DNA from: Porphyrobacter sp. ULC335
GTDB lineage: Bacteria; Pseudomonadota; Alphaproteobacteria; Sphingomonadales; Sphingomonadaceae
DNA: 64,000 nucleotides
Direction of reading: 5' to 3'
Assembly (NCBI RefSeq): GCF_025917005.1
Contig: NZ_CP078091.1
Span: 3,286,001-3,350,000, forward strand
The notes under the pieces: model-generated
Database searches by the model: none
Seen by the model: the letters and a program-made list of their open reading frames with translations, nothing else
Told to the model about the DNA's origin: nothing
Shown: in pieces, positions 17,598 to 26,486 of the stretch
Layout of the letters: the number at the start of each line of letters is the position of its first letter
Numbering within the stretch: position 1 is the first letter of the stretch
Made by a program: the position numbers and the translations under genes

Positions 17598-17614
17598 CCC
17601 GCCGCGAAGGCGGG
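17598..17614 (+). promoter_or_regulatory. Hairpin touching the pufL ribosome site
   Basis: CCCGCC-GCGAA-GGCGGG. Its 3' arm ends inside the ggggagga ribosome-binding stretch, 12 bases before the pufL ATG. It could hold back pufL initiation or add to 5' protection of the pufLM message. Confidence 0.5.
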
Positions 17615-17626
17615 GAGGATGGACCT

Positions 17627-18451
17627 ATGGCGCTCCTTAGTTTCGAGCGGAAATACCGCGTCCGCGGTGGCACATTAATCGGCGGCGACCTCTTCGACTT
17701 CTGGGTCGGGCCGTTTTATGTCGGATTCTTCGGAGTGACGACGGCAATCAGCGCACTGCTTGGCACTGCGCTTATCTTCGCCGCCGCAACACAGGGTCCG
17801 ACCCTCAACCCCTGGCTGATCTCGATCAACCCACCACCGGTCGAATACGGCCTTTCGCTGGCTCCGCTCAAACAGGGCGGGTACTGGCAAATCATCACGT
17901 GTTGCGCTGTCGTAGCCTTCGTTTCGTGGGTGCTGCGGCAGGCGGAAGTCTCCCGCAAGCTCGGCATGTCCTACCACGTGCCGATCGCCTTCAGCGTTGC
18001 GGTGTTCGCCTATGTCTCGCTCAACGTCATCCGTCCGCTGTGGATGGGCGCGTGGGGCAACGGCTTCCCTTACGGGATCTGGACCCACCTCGAATGGGTC
18101 TCGAACGTCGGCTACGCCTTCGGCAACTTCCACTACAACCCCGTGCACATGCTCGCGATCACGTTCTTCTTCACGAACTGTCTCGCGCTCGCGTTGCATG
18201 GCGGTCTGGTGCTGTCGGCGGTCAATCCGAGCGGGGGCACCGACGTCAAGTCGCCGGAATATGAAGACACCTATTTCCGTGACTTCATCGGCTACTCGGT
18301 CGGCACGCTCGGCATCCACCGGGTGGGGCTTTTCCTGGCGCTGAGCGCCGGGTTCTGGAGCGCCATCTGCATCGTCATCTCCGGCACTCTGTATGTCGGC
18401 AGCTGGATCGAATTCTGGGATTTCTGGAAGAAGATCCCGATCTGGTCGTAA
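17627..18451 (+). CDS. pufL: Photosynthetic reaction centre L subunit
   Basis: Five-helix core subunit of the type-II reaction centre, 274 residues. Cofactor-binding histidines fall one place after the Rhodobacter numbers: His154 (accessory bacteriochlorophyll), His174 (special pair), and His191 and His231 (non-haem iron). The QB-site residues Glu213 and Ser224 are also present. It is followed 14 bp later by pufM. Confidence 0.98.
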   Translation: MALLSFERKYRVRGGTLIGGDLFDFWVGPFYVGFFGVTTAISALLGTALIFAAATQGPTLNPWLISINPPPVEYGLSLAPLKQGGYWQIITCCAVVAFVSWVLRQAEVSRKLGMSYHVPIAFSVAVFAYVSLNVIRPLWMGAWGNGFPYGIWTHLEWVSNVGYAFGNFHYNPVHMLAITFFFTNCLALALHGGLVLSAVNPSGGTDVKSPEYEDTYFRDFIGYSVGTLGIHRVGLFLALSAGFWSAICIVISGTLYVGSWIEFWDFWKKIPIWS

Positions 18452-18465
18452 GGAGCACCTGAACC

Positions 18466-19437
18466 ATGGCGACTTATCAAAACATTTTCACGCAGGTACA
18501 GGTCAAAGGGCCGCCCGAAATGGGCATCCCGCTTGCACCCGAAGAAGACGTCCGTATTCCCCTTACCGGGCATACCTACTGGCTCGGGAAGATCGGTCAG
18601 GCCCAGTTCGGTCCGATCTATCTGGGCACCACCGGGGTGATCAGCCTCGCCTTCGGTACGCTGGCGATCATGATCATCGGGCTCAACTTCTGGGCTCAGG
18701 TCAATTGGAGCCCGCAAGGCTTCATGCGCGAATTCTTCTGGCTGTATCTGGCGCCTCCGGGGCCGGAATATGGCTTCAGCCCCTTCGTCCCGCTGGACAA
18801 GGGCGGCTGGTGGATCCTCGCGGGCTTCAGCCTGACGGTCTCGATCCTGATGTGGTGGGTGCGCACCTACAACCGTGCCAAGGCGCTGGGCATGGGGATG
18901 CACATCCCTTGGGCCTTCGCCTCCGCCATCTGGCTTTATCTGGTGCTGGGCTTCATTCGCCCGATGCTGATGGGCCAGTGGTCGGAAGCGGTGCCGTTCG
19001 GCATCTTCGAGCACCTTAACTGGACCAACAACTTCTCGCTGGTCTACGGGAACCTGTTCTACAATCCGTTCCACGCGCTCTCGATTGTCTTCCTTTACGG
19101 GTCGGCGGTTCTGTTCGCGATGCACGGTGCGACGATCCTGGCACTCGGCCGTTATGGCGGCGAGCGCGAGATCGAACAGATTACCGACCGCGGCACGGCT
19201 GCGGAACGCGGTGCACTGTTCTGGCGCTGGGTGATGGGCTTCAACGCCTCGTTCGAATCCATCCACCGCTGGGCCTGGTGGTTCGCAGTGCTGACGACCC
19301 TTACGGGTGGCATCGGCATCCTGCTGACCGGCACCGTGGTCGATAACTGGTACCTGTGGGCGCAGGAACATTACTACGCTCCGGATACGATCAACTACAA
19401 CCCGACCGACGCCGCACAGGCCTCCGCGGGGAACTAA
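18466..19437 (+). CDS. pufM: Photosynthetic reaction centre M subunit
   Basis: Second core subunit, 323 residues, binding QA and half of the special pair. His183, His203, His220, Glu235 and His267 correspond to Rhodobacter M 182/202/219/234/266, and the tyrosine at 211 corresponds to Tyr M210, so all pigment and iron ligands are intact. It is the last gene of the operon: no pufC cytochrome and no pufX follow, only a strong terminator. Confidence 0.98.
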   Translation: MATYQNIFTQVQVKGPPEMGIPLAPEEDVRIPLTGHTYWLGKIGQAQFGPIYLGTTGVISLAFGTLAIMIIGLNFWAQVNWSPQGFMREFFWLYLAPPGPEYGFSPFVPLDKGGWWILAGFSLTVSILMWWVRTYNRAKALGMGMHIPWAFASAIWLYLVLGFIRPMLMGQWSEAVPFGIFEHLNWTNNFSLVYGNLFYNPFHALSIVFLYGSAVLFAMHGATILALGRYGGEREIEQITDRGTAAERGALFWRWVMGFNASFESIHRWAWWFAVLTTLTGGIGILLTGTVVDNWYLWAQEHYYAPDTINYNPTDAAQASAGN

Positions 19438-19489
19438 GGGGCGGGCCGGGTCTCAAGGCCCGGCTGCTTCCTTCAGGAACAAGACGAAC

Positions 19490-19524
19490 AACCCGGTCGG
19501 ACCCACGCGGTCCGGCCGGGTTTT
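19490..19524. terminator. Rho-independent terminator after pufM
   Basis: A 14-bp stem (arms 19490-19503 and 19509-19522, one G-T pair) with a 5-base loop and a TTTTC tail. A weaker hairpin GCCGGG...CCCGGC precedes it at 19445-19464. It also separates the convergent minus-strand genes that follow. Confidence 0.9.
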
Positions 19525-19547
19525 CTTATGGGGCTTGGGAAAGTGTT

Positions 19548-19829
19548 CTAGGGCTGGCGGGAGGCACCGAGCCGCGCGCGAAGATCCATCAGGTGGAGCG
19601 GCAGGGACGCGGCCAGCGGCAGGGCGATCCACCACCACGCGGCCCCCACCATCGCGGCGCGCAGGCCGAGCACGATCAGCGCCGCCGGGCCGAGCAGTGC
19701 GGCAATCGCGCCCCAGCTCCAGCGCCTTGCGGCGCGCAGCCACACAGCCTCGATCGCCAGCACGCCGAGGATCACATCGGCCGCGTGGCCGCTATCGAAC
19801 AGGAATTCGGTAAGGCCTGCGCCCGGCAT
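19548..19829 (-). CDS. Small multi-pass membrane protein next to tspO
   Basis: 93 residues, mostly hydrophobic, with about three predicted membrane segments (around residues 16-30, 38-57 and 60-78) and a basic C terminus. I do not recognise a family. It starts 1 bp after the tspO stop, so the pair is very likely co-transcribed and possibly functionally linked, for example as a small partner of the TspO membrane protein. That link is inference. Confidence 0.65.
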   Translation of the reverse strand: MPGAGLTEFLFDSGHAADVILGVLAIEAVWLRAARRWSWGAIAALLGPAALIVLGLRAAMVGAAWWWIALPLAASLPLHLMDLRARLGASRQP

Positions 19830-19830
19830 C

Positions 19831-20313
19831 TCAGCCGAAGGGTGCGTTCAGCTGCACGACCGCCCAGTTGAGCGCGGCGGCAAAGCTGACCCAGCCGAGG
19901 TAGGGCACCAGCAGCAGCGCCGCGCCCTTGGAGAAGCGCCCGCAATAGAAGATCATCACGAGGATCGAGAGCCACAGCAGCGTGACTTCGAAAAACGCCC
20001 AGTCGGGCCGCTGGAAGCGGAAGAACAGGATCGACCAGGTGATGTTGAGAAAGCCGTTCAGCGCGAACAGCCCGATCACCCACTCCGCCGCAGCATTGGT
20101 GGGCGCGGCGCGCCATGCGGTAATGCCGGCGACGGTGATCAGCGCATAGATCGCGGTCCAGCCCATCGGGAACACCACATCGGGCGGGTTCCAGTCCGGC
20201 TTGGCCAGCGCCTGATACCACGGGCCAAGATCGGTCACAGTCGCGCCCAGTGCCGCAACGCAGATCGCCGCGGCGGTCGCGATCGTCACCGGGATGATCA
20301 TCATTCTGCTCAT
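19831..20313 (-). CDS. tspO: TspO/MBR family tryptophan-rich sensory protein
   Basis: Five-helix outer- or inner-membrane protein related to the mitochondrial translocator protein. In Rhodobacter, TspO binds or exports porphyrin intermediates and dampens photosynthesis gene expression under oxygen. It has 160 residues from ATG 20313; a start 10 codons earlier is open but unlikely. Family marks are WYQALAKPDWNPP, FPMGWTAIYALI, LNITWSILFFR and VPYLGWVSFAAALNW. It is placed between puf and bchP. Confidence 0.95.
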   Translation of the reverse strand: MSRMMIIPVTIATAAAICVAALGATVTDLGPWYQALAKPDWNPPDVVFPMGWTAIYALITVAGITAWRAAPTNAAAEWVIGLFALNGFLNITWSILFFRFQRPDWAFFEVTLLWLSILVMIFYCGRFSKGAALLLVPYLGWVSFAAALNWAVVQLNAPFG

Positions 20314-20365
20314 GGGCGTTGGGTGTAAGGGCCTGCCCCGCAACCTGCAATGGCCAGCACGGCGC

Positions 20366-21562
20366 TTACCGCGTCGCGGGCCTCAACCCCAGCAGGTGCG
20401 CGGTGTCTTTCAGGAAAATCTTGATGTGCGCCATCGGTTTCGCCCGCACCAGTTTCTTGTGCATATAGGCCTGCCAGGTCAGTTCCTGCACGTCCTTGTC
20501 GTCGCACATGGTCACGAACCGCTCGCGGCGCTTGTCGGACGAATACCAGAAATACTGCATCATCCCCAGCACCCAGAACACCTTGCCGTGTTCCTTCATG
20601 AAGGCCTTGCGCGCGCTGCGCAGCTGCTTGGCATCGCCGGTGCGCAGGAAAGCCGCGGCCGCCTCGCCCACCAGACGCCCGCCGACCATCGCGTAATAGA
20701 TGCCTTCGCCCGAAGCTGGCGCGACGACCCCGGCAGCATCACCCGCCACGATCACATCGGCGCCGTTGTCCCAGCGCTTCAGCGGCTTCAACGGGATCGG
20801 CGCGCCTTCGCGCCGCAAAGTCTCGCAGCGATCCAGGCCGAGATCATCGCGGATCGTGGCGATGGCACCGCGCAGGGAGAAGCCCTTGTTGGCGCTGCCC
20901 ACCCCGATGCTCGCCGTATCCCCGTGGGGGAAAACCCAGGCGTAGAAATCGGGCGAGAGGCGGCCCTGATAATAGACATCGCAGCGCGAGGCATCGAACT
21001 GGTCGGTGTTGCGCGGCGGGGATTTGATGATCTCGTGATAGGCGAAGACGCAGGGGATGCGTTCGGCACCCGGCAGGCATTGCTTGGCCACGGCCGAGCG
21101 CGCCCCGTCAGCGCCGATCACCACGCGGGCGCGCACGCTTTCAATCGGGCCGCCCCGCGTGCGTCGGAAGGTGACGATAGGGTGCGCCTTGTCGTCACGC
21201 TCGATCTTCTCGAAGGTCGCGGTCAGGCGCTCTGCCCCGGAGTGGCGCGCGCGTTCGCGCAATGCTTCGTCGAATTCCTCGCGGTCGACCATGCCGACAT
21301 AGCCGATCTCGCCCACCGGCATGTCGACTGCGCGGCCCGAAGGCGCGATCATCCGGGCCGAACGCGCCTTGGCGACGAGCAGCGATTGCGGAATGTCGAA
21401 ATCGGCGAGCAGTCGCGGCGGGATCGCCCCGCCGCACGGCTTGATCCGTCCGCCGCGCTCGATCAGCAGCACCGAATGGCCCGCCAAGGCAAGGTCGGTC
21501 GCCGCCGTGGAGCCGGAAGGACCGCCGCCGATAATCACGGCGTCATAGATTGTCTGGTTCAT
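20366..21562 (-). CDS. bchP: Geranylgeranyl reductase
   Basis: Flavin-dependent enzyme that reduces the geranylgeranyl tail of bacteriochlorophyllide ester to phytyl. It has 398 residues from ATG 21562 (MNQTIYDAVIIGGGPSG), with the FAD-binding glycine motif at residues 10-15, the ERGGRIKPCGGAIPP block and VIVAGDAAGVVAPASGEGIYYA near residue 285. The open frame further upstream lies in the neighbouring MFS gene and is not part of it. It overlaps that gene by 4 bp (ATGA). Confidence 0.95.
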   Translation of the reverse strand: MNQTIYDAVIIGGGPSGSTAATDLALAGHSVLLIERGGRIKPCGGAIPPRLLADFDIPQSLLVAKARSARMIAPSGRAVDMPVGEIGYVGMVDREEFDEALRERARHSGAERLTATFEKIERDDKAHPIVTFRRTRGGPIESVRARVVIGADGARSAVAKQCLPGAERIPCVFAYHEIIKSPPRNTDQFDASRCDVYYQGRLSPDFYAWVFPHGDTASIGVGSANKGFSLRGAIATIRDDLGLDRCETLRREGAPIPLKPLKRWDNGADVIVAGDAAGVVAPASGEGIYYAMVGGRLVGEAAAAFLRTGDAKQLRSARKAFMKEHGKVFWVLGMMQYFWYSSDKRRERFVTMCDDKDVQELTWQAYMHKKLVRAKPMAHIKIFLKDTAHLLGLRPATR

Positions 21563-22932
21563 GCGAATGCCTCTCCCGGCCCGGTGGGCCCTTCCCGTTG
21601 TATCCCGCTTGCCCGGATCGCCTGCGCGCCGGTCGCTTTCACCGCCAGCAGCGCGGCAGCCACGAAGGCCGCCGCTTCCACCGCAAACACCAATTGAAAC
21701 GCCGCGCCGACATCGCCGAGCAGCGCCCGCGCCAGATCGAGGCCGACCGCGCCCAACAACCCGCCGAGGCCGAATGCGATGGCCTGCGATGCGCCCCAAA
21801 CGCCCATGCGCACGCCTTCGCGCGTGTTTTCACCCGCGCCGGCCAGCCCCATCATTGATCCGATCGCGGCCACCGCGAAAACACCATTGCCGAAGCCGAG
21901 AACGAACAGATTCGCTTCGAGCGGCCAGGGCGGCCCGTTGATCGCGGCAAGACCGAGCGCGCCCAGTCCCAGCCCCGAGGCAAGACATCCGCCCACCACC
22001 CAGGGCCGCAGGCCAGCCGCGCGTTTGCCCGAAAAGGCGCTCCCGCCCACTCCCGCCACAATCATCCCGATCAGGATACCGCCCTGGTGGAACTGGCCCA
22101 CGGTCTTGGTCGATTCCCCCGGCTCCATCCCGAAGATGAGGCCCGCAAAGGGCTCAAGGATCAGATCCTGCATCGAAAAGGCGATCATCGAGACAAAGAT
22201 GAAGATGGTGAAGCGCCGGGCGGCAGGCTCGTTCCAGATCTCGGTCAAGGCGGCGCGAAAATCGGGCGCGGCGCCATCGCGCGACGCATGGCCGAACCGG
22301 CCTGCCTGCCGCTCCAACCGCCATGTCGCGATCACCGTCAACGCCACCATCGCCAGCGCCAGCCCGCCCGCAACCAGCAGCATCCGGTCAAAGCTGAAGG
22401 GCTTGAGGAACTGGCCGACGGTGATCGCCGAGGCGACGATCCCCGCCACCATCATCGTCCACGTCACTGCGGCCGCAGCCGCCCGCCGTTCGGGCGCGAC
22501 GCCCGAAGCCAGCAGCGCCAGCGCCGATGTCCCGCCTGCGCCAACGCCGGCGCCGATCAGGGTGTAGGCCAGCACCGCCAGCGCGAAACCGGGGACAAAG
22601 GAGGTCGCCATGATGATGGTCGCCTGCGTGGCGAGCAATCCGCCCGCCGCCAGCACTGCAACGCCGCCGATGATCCAGCGGGTGCGGTTATTGCCCTTGT
22701 CCGAGGCATGGCCCCACAGCGGGCGGCCCAGCTGCACGGCATAATGCCACGCCACCAAACCGGCAGGGATCGCGGCAAGCAGCTTCAGCTCGACCACCAT
22801 CACCCGGTTCAGCACTGTCGTCGCCAGCATCACCAGCGCGCCGATCGCGGCCTGCACCAGCCCGATCCGGACAATTCCCAGCCAGCCGAAGCCCTGCGTT
22901 TTCACCAAGGAGGAGGCGAGGGGGGCGTGCAT
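21559..22932 (-). CDS. PucC-like MFS carrier (bacteriochlorophyll delivery family)
   Basis: 457-residue, 12-span MFS protein of the BCD group that includes LhaA and PucC. Conserved marks are TVLNRVMVVEL, RPLWGHASDKGN, SMQDLILEPFAGLIFGM and GAGENTREGVRMGVWGASQA. It lies between bchP and bchG, overlapping both by a few bases, the place of the ORF427/bch2 gene in other clusters. It probably helps deliver or insert pigment into antenna complexes; a biochemical function is not established. The start at 22932 gives MHAPLASSLVKTQG. Confidence 0.9.
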   Translation of the reverse strand: MHAPLASSLVKTQGFGWLGIVRIGLVQAAIGALVMLATTVLNRVMVVELKLLAAIPAGLVAWHYAVQLGRPLWGHASDKGNNRTRWIIGGVAVLAAGGLLATQATIIMATSFVPGFALAVLAYTLIGAGVGAGGTSALALLASGVAPERRAAAAAVTWTMMVAGIVASAITVGQFLKPFSFDRMLLVAGGLALAMVALTVIATWRLERQAGRFGHASRDGAAPDFRAALTEIWNEPAARRFTIFIFVSMIAFSMQDLILEPFAGLIFGMEPGESTKTVGQFHQGGILIGMIVAGVGGSAFSGKRAAGLRPWVVGGCLASGLGLGALGLAAINGPPWPLEANLFVLGFGNGVFAVAAIGSMMGLAGAGENTREGVRMGVWGASQAIAFGLGGLLGAVGLDLARALLGDVGAAFQLVFAVEAAAFVAAALLAVKATGAQAIRASGIQREGPTGPGEAFA

Positions 22933-23852
22933 CAGATGTACCCCCCGAGGCCGAGCGCCGCAGCGAGCATTCCCAGCACATAGAGGGTCACACCGACGCC
23001 GTTGTACCAAGGGGCATATTTCGCCGGATCGCGCAGCAGCTTGGGCATGGCGGCGATCTGCGCGGCGAGCACGCCGCTGACCACCAGCGCCGATAGCGCA
23101 TAGCCCCACGCCGCCAGCAGCGCGATGACCACCACCTGCGCGGCCGCCATGGTGACGCAGGCGAGCCGCGCTGCGGCGCTCACCCCTAGCACCACGGGCA
23201 GCGAAGTCAGGCCGGTCTGGCGGTCACCTTCGACCGCCTTGAAATCGTTGAGGACCATGATCCCGTGCGCGCCGAGCGAATACATCACCAGCACGGCGAT
23301 GACCTCTACCGAGGGCATTGACCCCAGCATGACGGCGGCGCCGGTGAACCAGCTCAGCCCTTCATAGGTCAGCCCGCACACCAGCGGGCCCAGCCAGCCA
23401 TTGGCCTTGAAGCGCAGCGGCGGGGCGGAATAGGCCCAGGCAAAGGCGAGGCCGACCAGACCGGCAATGAACACCAGCGGGCCAAGCAGCCAGCCGACCG
23501 TGGCCGAAACCAGCGTCGCAATGATGGCGATATAGAGACCCCAGCGGCCCGGAATGCGGCCTGACGGAATCGGCCGGTCAGGTTCGTTGATCGCATCGAC
23601 ATGGCGATCGAACCAGTCGTTGACCGCCTGGGAGGTGCCGCACACCAGCGGCCCTGCCAGCAACACGCCGCCCGCGACGAACCACCAACGCCCCTCCAGC
23701 CCCGCGCCGGACGATACCGCGCCGCACATGAAGGCCCACATCGGCGGGAACCAGGTGATCGGTTTGAGGAGTTCGAGCACGTCTCCCGGGCGCGGACGTA
23801 ACCGCGAAGCCGGGGTGGGCACGGTGCGAGTCGAGGGTACCGAGTGCTCCAT
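22932..23852 (-). CDS. bchG: Bacteriochlorophyll synthase (geranylgeranyl transferase)
   Basis: UbiA-family membrane prenyltransferase that esterifies bacteriochlorophyllide a with geranylgeranyl diphosphate. It has 306 residues. The first aspartate-rich motif is NDWFDRHVDAINEPDRPIPSGR and the second region VLNDFKAVEGDRQTGLTSLP, with about eight hydrophobic helices. It is the first gene of the bchG-MFS-bchP-tspO minus-strand run; its promoter lies in the AT-rich stretch 23853-24000 with a PpsR-like box. Confidence 0.95.
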   Translation of the reverse strand: MEHSVPSTRTVPTPASRLRPRPGDVLELLKPITWFPPMWAFMCGAVSSGAGLEGRWWFVAGGVLLAGPLVCGTSQAVNDWFDRHVDAINEPDRPIPSGRIPGRWGLYIAIIATLVSATVGWLLGPLVFIAGLVGLAFAWAYSAPPLRFKANGWLGPLVCGLTYEGLSWFTGAAVMLGSMPSVEVIAVLVMYSLGAHGIMVLNDFKAVEGDRQTGLTSLPVVLGVSAAARLACVTMAAAQVVVIALLAAWGYALSALVVSGVLAAQIAAMPKLLRDPAKYAPWYNGVGVTLYVLGMLAAALGLGGYI

Positions 23853-23862
23853 ACAAGGAAGC

Positions 23863-23879
23863 TATGCCTGACAGGCATA
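23863..23879. promoter_or_regulatory. Inverted repeat 10 bp before bchG start
   Basis: TATGCCT-GAC-AGGCATA, a perfect 7+7 repeat with a 3-base centre, immediately upstream of bchG. It is either an operator or a 5'-UTR hairpin that could affect initiation. Its centre plus next base (GACA) also reads as a PpsR half-site. Confidence 0.5.
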
Positions 23880-23881
23880 AG

Positions 23882-23899
23882 CGTCAAATTATTTTGACA
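23882..23899. promoter_or_regulatory. Near-consensus PpsR box upstream of bchG
   Basis: CGTC-N10-GACA: one mismatch (C for T) to TGTC-N10-GACA, 30 bp before the bchG start. A GACA half-site in the correct phase lies 8 bp away (23870-23873), mimicking the tandem arrangement at bchC. Confidence 0.65.
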
Positions 23900-24034
23900 C
23901 TATAAATGCACCAAAACCCGATTTTTGCGTTCAAATTCGTAAACGGGCGCAAGGCATGTCATTTCGGGGCATGTTCCCGAACTTGACAGTTGGACATTCA
24001 GGGAAGTTTTACGGCAACTGCGTCAGGCCGGTTC

Positions 24035-24089
24035 AGACCGACTCCCGACCGGGGTTAGACCCCCTCCAGACCCCGGTTAGACCCCATCT
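24035..24089. repeat. 11-bp phased AGACC repeat array
   Basis: Between bchG and ppsR. AGACCCC begins at 24057, 24068 and 24079, exactly 11 bp apart, and weaker copies AGACC and CGACC fall at 24035 and 24046 in the same phase. The rest of 23900-24158 shows no gene: an AT-rich part to about 24000, then this array, two GGTTTTGCC direct repeats (24096-24113) and a hairpin. The reverse complement of the same unit recurs at 55755-55806. Confidence 0.75.
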
Positions 24090-24114
24090 TGGGGTCGGTT
24101 TTGCCGGTTTTGCC

Positions 24115-24139
24115 AAATGACCCTTCCAGCGGGTCATTT
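24115..24139 (-). terminator. Hairpin after ppsR
   Basis: AAATGACCC, 7-base loop, GGGTCATTT: a perfect 9-bp stem 20 bp past the ppsR stop. No T-tract follows on the minus strand, so termination strength is uncertain. Confidence 0.55.
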
Positions 24140-24158
24140 GCCCTACATGGGGGGCTGA

Positions 24159-25580
24159 TCAGTCGTTTTCGCCGGTCAGATTGCCGAGCCCGTAACGGTG
24201 CAGTTTGGAGTAAAGGCTCTGGCGCGAAAGGCCGAGAATCTCGGCCGCCGATGCGCGGTTATCCGAGGTGTAAGACAGCGCCGCCTCGATGCATAACCGC
24301 TCGATCAGATCGGTGCTTTCGCGCACGATATCCTTGAGGCTCATGCGGCCGACAAGGTCGGTCAGCTGCTCGACAGAGCGCGGAAGATCCTGCGCGCCCG
24401 GCGGCAAATCGCGCAGCCGGCGTCCGATCGGGCGGATCACGAAAGCATAGTAGCCTTCCTCGCCCGAAGTCCGAACAGCCGATAATTCAATGGGTTCACC
24501 ATCGACATCATGGCCGATCCTGAGCACCGTGGCGACATTGCGCGCGGCACCGTGCTGGTCGATCTGGCCTTCGATCAGGTCAAGATCGATGCCCGGACGA
24601 CCGATCGATTCCGAAAGATGCCTTCCGCGCAGCTGATCGACGCTGGCGGCCTGCAACATCTCGACAAAGGCGGCATTGGCGGTGACGATCTCGAGGTTGC
24701 TGTCGGCCACCACGAAGGCGTCCGGCATCTGGTCAACGAGCGCCAGGACGGGGGAGAAATCGGTCCCCGCGCGGTCCGTGGCGGGCACCAGCCGTACCAG
24801 CAGGAACTGGCCGCGATCCTGGGTAAAACCGTTGACCGAAGCCATCACTTCGCGCGCACCGCGAGCGATCCGGATGCGCCCCGGGCTGACGGTATCAGAT
24901 ACCAGCGCAGCACCTACCAGCGACTGCACGGCATCGTGCGACGCCTTGTCGACAAAGGTCAGCAGCCGCTTGCCGGCAAGGCTCGCAGGACGCGCGCCGA
25001 CCAGCGTATGGGCGGCCGGATTGGCCTCGCGGATACGCAGCGTTCCGGCCTCGACGATCATCACCGGCTCGCTCGATCGTTCGAACAGCATCCGGTAACG
25101 CGCCTCGAGCTGGCGCATCCTGAGATAGTCCCGCTCAAGCGATTGCTGGACCTGCAACAGGCGCTGCTGGAGCTTGCCCGCTTCGCGCAGATCGCGGCCA
25201 AAGGCGATGCGGTGCTCGCCCCCGTTGACGCTCAGAACGGCATAGCGGATCGGCACATCGCCATCGCGCGAGGGATGGTTGACCTGCCGCCAATGCTGCA
25301 CTTCGCCGCGCCGCGCGGCCGCGAGCATCTCCATGATTTTGGGGCGACTTTCGTCGGTTACGGTCTCGATCCAGTTGGTGCCGACAAATCCGGCAAACCC
25401 CGGAAATTCGCGCGGATCGAAGGCCGCATCAAGGATGGTGCCGGTGTCGTCGAGAACCAGCGTCACGTCACCAGCGACCATCGCCAGCTTCATCGCTGCA
25501 TCAGCATCGAGCGTATTGAACAGCTCGGCAGCCTTCCCGAACGGGTGCTTGCCTTCAATGCTGTGTTTGCGAGTGAGCAT
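24159..25580 (-). CDS. ppsR: Photosynthesis repressor PpsR/CrtJ
   Basis: Redox- and light-responsive repressor of bch, crt and puf genes that binds TGT-N12-ACA palindromes. It has 473 residues. An N-terminal PAS region (about 35-140) is followed by a long helix, a second PAS (about 160-270, LEARYRMLFERSSEPVMIVE) and a third (about 280-390, ALVDQMPDAFVVADSNLEIV). The C terminus is a Fis-type helix-turn-helix, AAEILGLSRQSLYSKLHRYG. Cys430, just before this helix-turn-helix, lies where the CrtJ/PpsR redox cysteine is found. It follows aerR by 12 bp. Its target boxes are visible at bchC, crtF, bchG and bchF. Confidence 0.95.
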   Translation of the reverse strand: MLTRKHSIEGKHPFGKAAELFNTLDADAAMKLAMVAGDVTLVLDDTGTILDAAFDPREFPGFAGFVGTNWIETVTDESRPKIMEMLAAARRGEVQHWRQVNHPSRDGDVPIRYAVLSVNGGEHRIAFGRDLREAGKLQQRLLQVQQSLERDYLRMRQLEARYRMLFERSSEPVMIVEAGTLRIREANPAAHTLVGARPASLAGKRLLTFVDKASHDAVQSLVGAALVSDTVSPGRIRIARGAREVMASVNGFTQDRGQFLLVRLVPATDRAGTDFSPVLALVDQMPDAFVVADSNLEIVTANAAFVEMLQAASVDQLRGRHLSESIGRPGIDLDLIEGQIDQHGAARNVATVLRIGHDVDGEPIELSAVRTSGEEGYYAFVIRPIGRRLRDLPPGAQDLPRSVEQLTDLVGRMSLKDIVRESTDLIERLCIEAALSYTSDNRASAAEILGLSRQSLYSKLHRYGLGNLTGEND

Positions 25581-25592
25581 CGTGTCTGGAAC

Positions 25593-26486
25593 CTACCGGA
25601 GGTTCATGTCACGAGCAGCAACCGTCTTGACGAGGCTATCGGCAAGTTCGAGCGCGGCCAGCGCGTCCGCCCCTGTGCCATCAGCCCCCACATCGACCGC
25701 AATTCCCGGATTTTCGTTGATCATTCGTCCGCCGACAAGCACGATGATGTGAGGATTGGCCGATACGTTGCGCACCGCCTTGATGAGGTTGGCCAAGGCG
25801 GCGCTAGGACAATCGCGGGCGAGCGTCAATCCGATGAGATCGAAGGGCTGGCGGGCCAACCGGTCGAGCAATTCGCGCCGCTCCGGCTTGACCAGCGCCT
25901 CGCTGCGCCAGCCGCCGCGAGCGAAGACTTCCTCGATCATCAGCGTGCCGAAATTGTGGTGGTCCCCCGGCATCGGCGAGAAGAGCGCGCTGTACGGCAG
26001 CGCAAGGCCCGCCAAGTCGGATGGAGAGCGGGCTGCAACTTCGCGCATCACTTCCTGAAGGCGCCACAATCCCATTGTAACGTCAAGGAAATCGCACTCG
26101 TCATTCTCCCACATCTCGCCCAGTCGGCGAGCTGCCGGAGCGAGCAGATCGAGACAGATCGTCTCGACACTCGCGCCCTTAACGATGAAAGCGTCGACCT
26201 CTTCCAGCAGGCTGGCGGCCTCCAGACGGAGCGGGAGTACTGCAAAGCGCGAGGCTTCGTCGGCGGTGATGGAGCGGGACAATCGGGACCGGGCACGGCC
26301 TTCCGATGAGGTGTGAGCCATCAACAATCGGGGGATGATCTCGCTCTCGATGATGGTGTTCACCGAGTCGCATTGGTCCGGATTGGCGGCGGAGCGACGT
26401 CTGACCCGGTCAAGCGGCGCGGAGATCACTCCCCGCAACACAGAAGACCCTGCGCCGAACATGCCTGATGCCTTGGACTCTCCCAT
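25593..26486 (-). CDS. ppaA: Cobalamin-binding antirepressor AerR/PpaA
   Basis: Partner of PpsR; in Rhodobacter the cobalamin-bound form counteracts CrtJ/PpsR. It has 297 residues from ATG 26486 (MGESKASGMFG); a start 21 codons earlier is open. Residues about 90-150 form the helical lid domain and about 155-290 the Rossmann-like B12 domain. The cobalamin motif DxHxxG is present as DHHNFG (Asp175, His177, Gly180). It lies upstream of and co-directional with ppsR, divergent from bchF, and shares with bchF the 242-bp gap holding a PpsR-like box. Confidence 0.93.
   Translation of the reverse strand: MGESKASGMFGAGSSVLRGVISAPLDRVRRRSAANPDQCDSVNTIIESEIIPRLLMAHTSSEGRARSRLSRSITADEASRFAVLPLRLEAASLLEEVDAFIVKGASVETICLDLLAPAARRLGEMWENDECDFLDVTMGLWRLQEVMREVAARSPSDLAGLALPYSALFSPMPGDHHNFGTLMIEEVFARGGWRSEALVKPERRELLDRLARQPFDLIGLTLARDCPSAALANLIKAVRNVSANPHIIVLVGGRMINENPGIAVDVGADGTGADALAALELADSLVKTVAARDMNLR

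Noticed and set aside
24510-26309. Long plus-strand ORF (599 codons) opposite ppsR and ppaA
   Set aside because: It spans two recognised minus-strand genes and their gap with no protein-like features.
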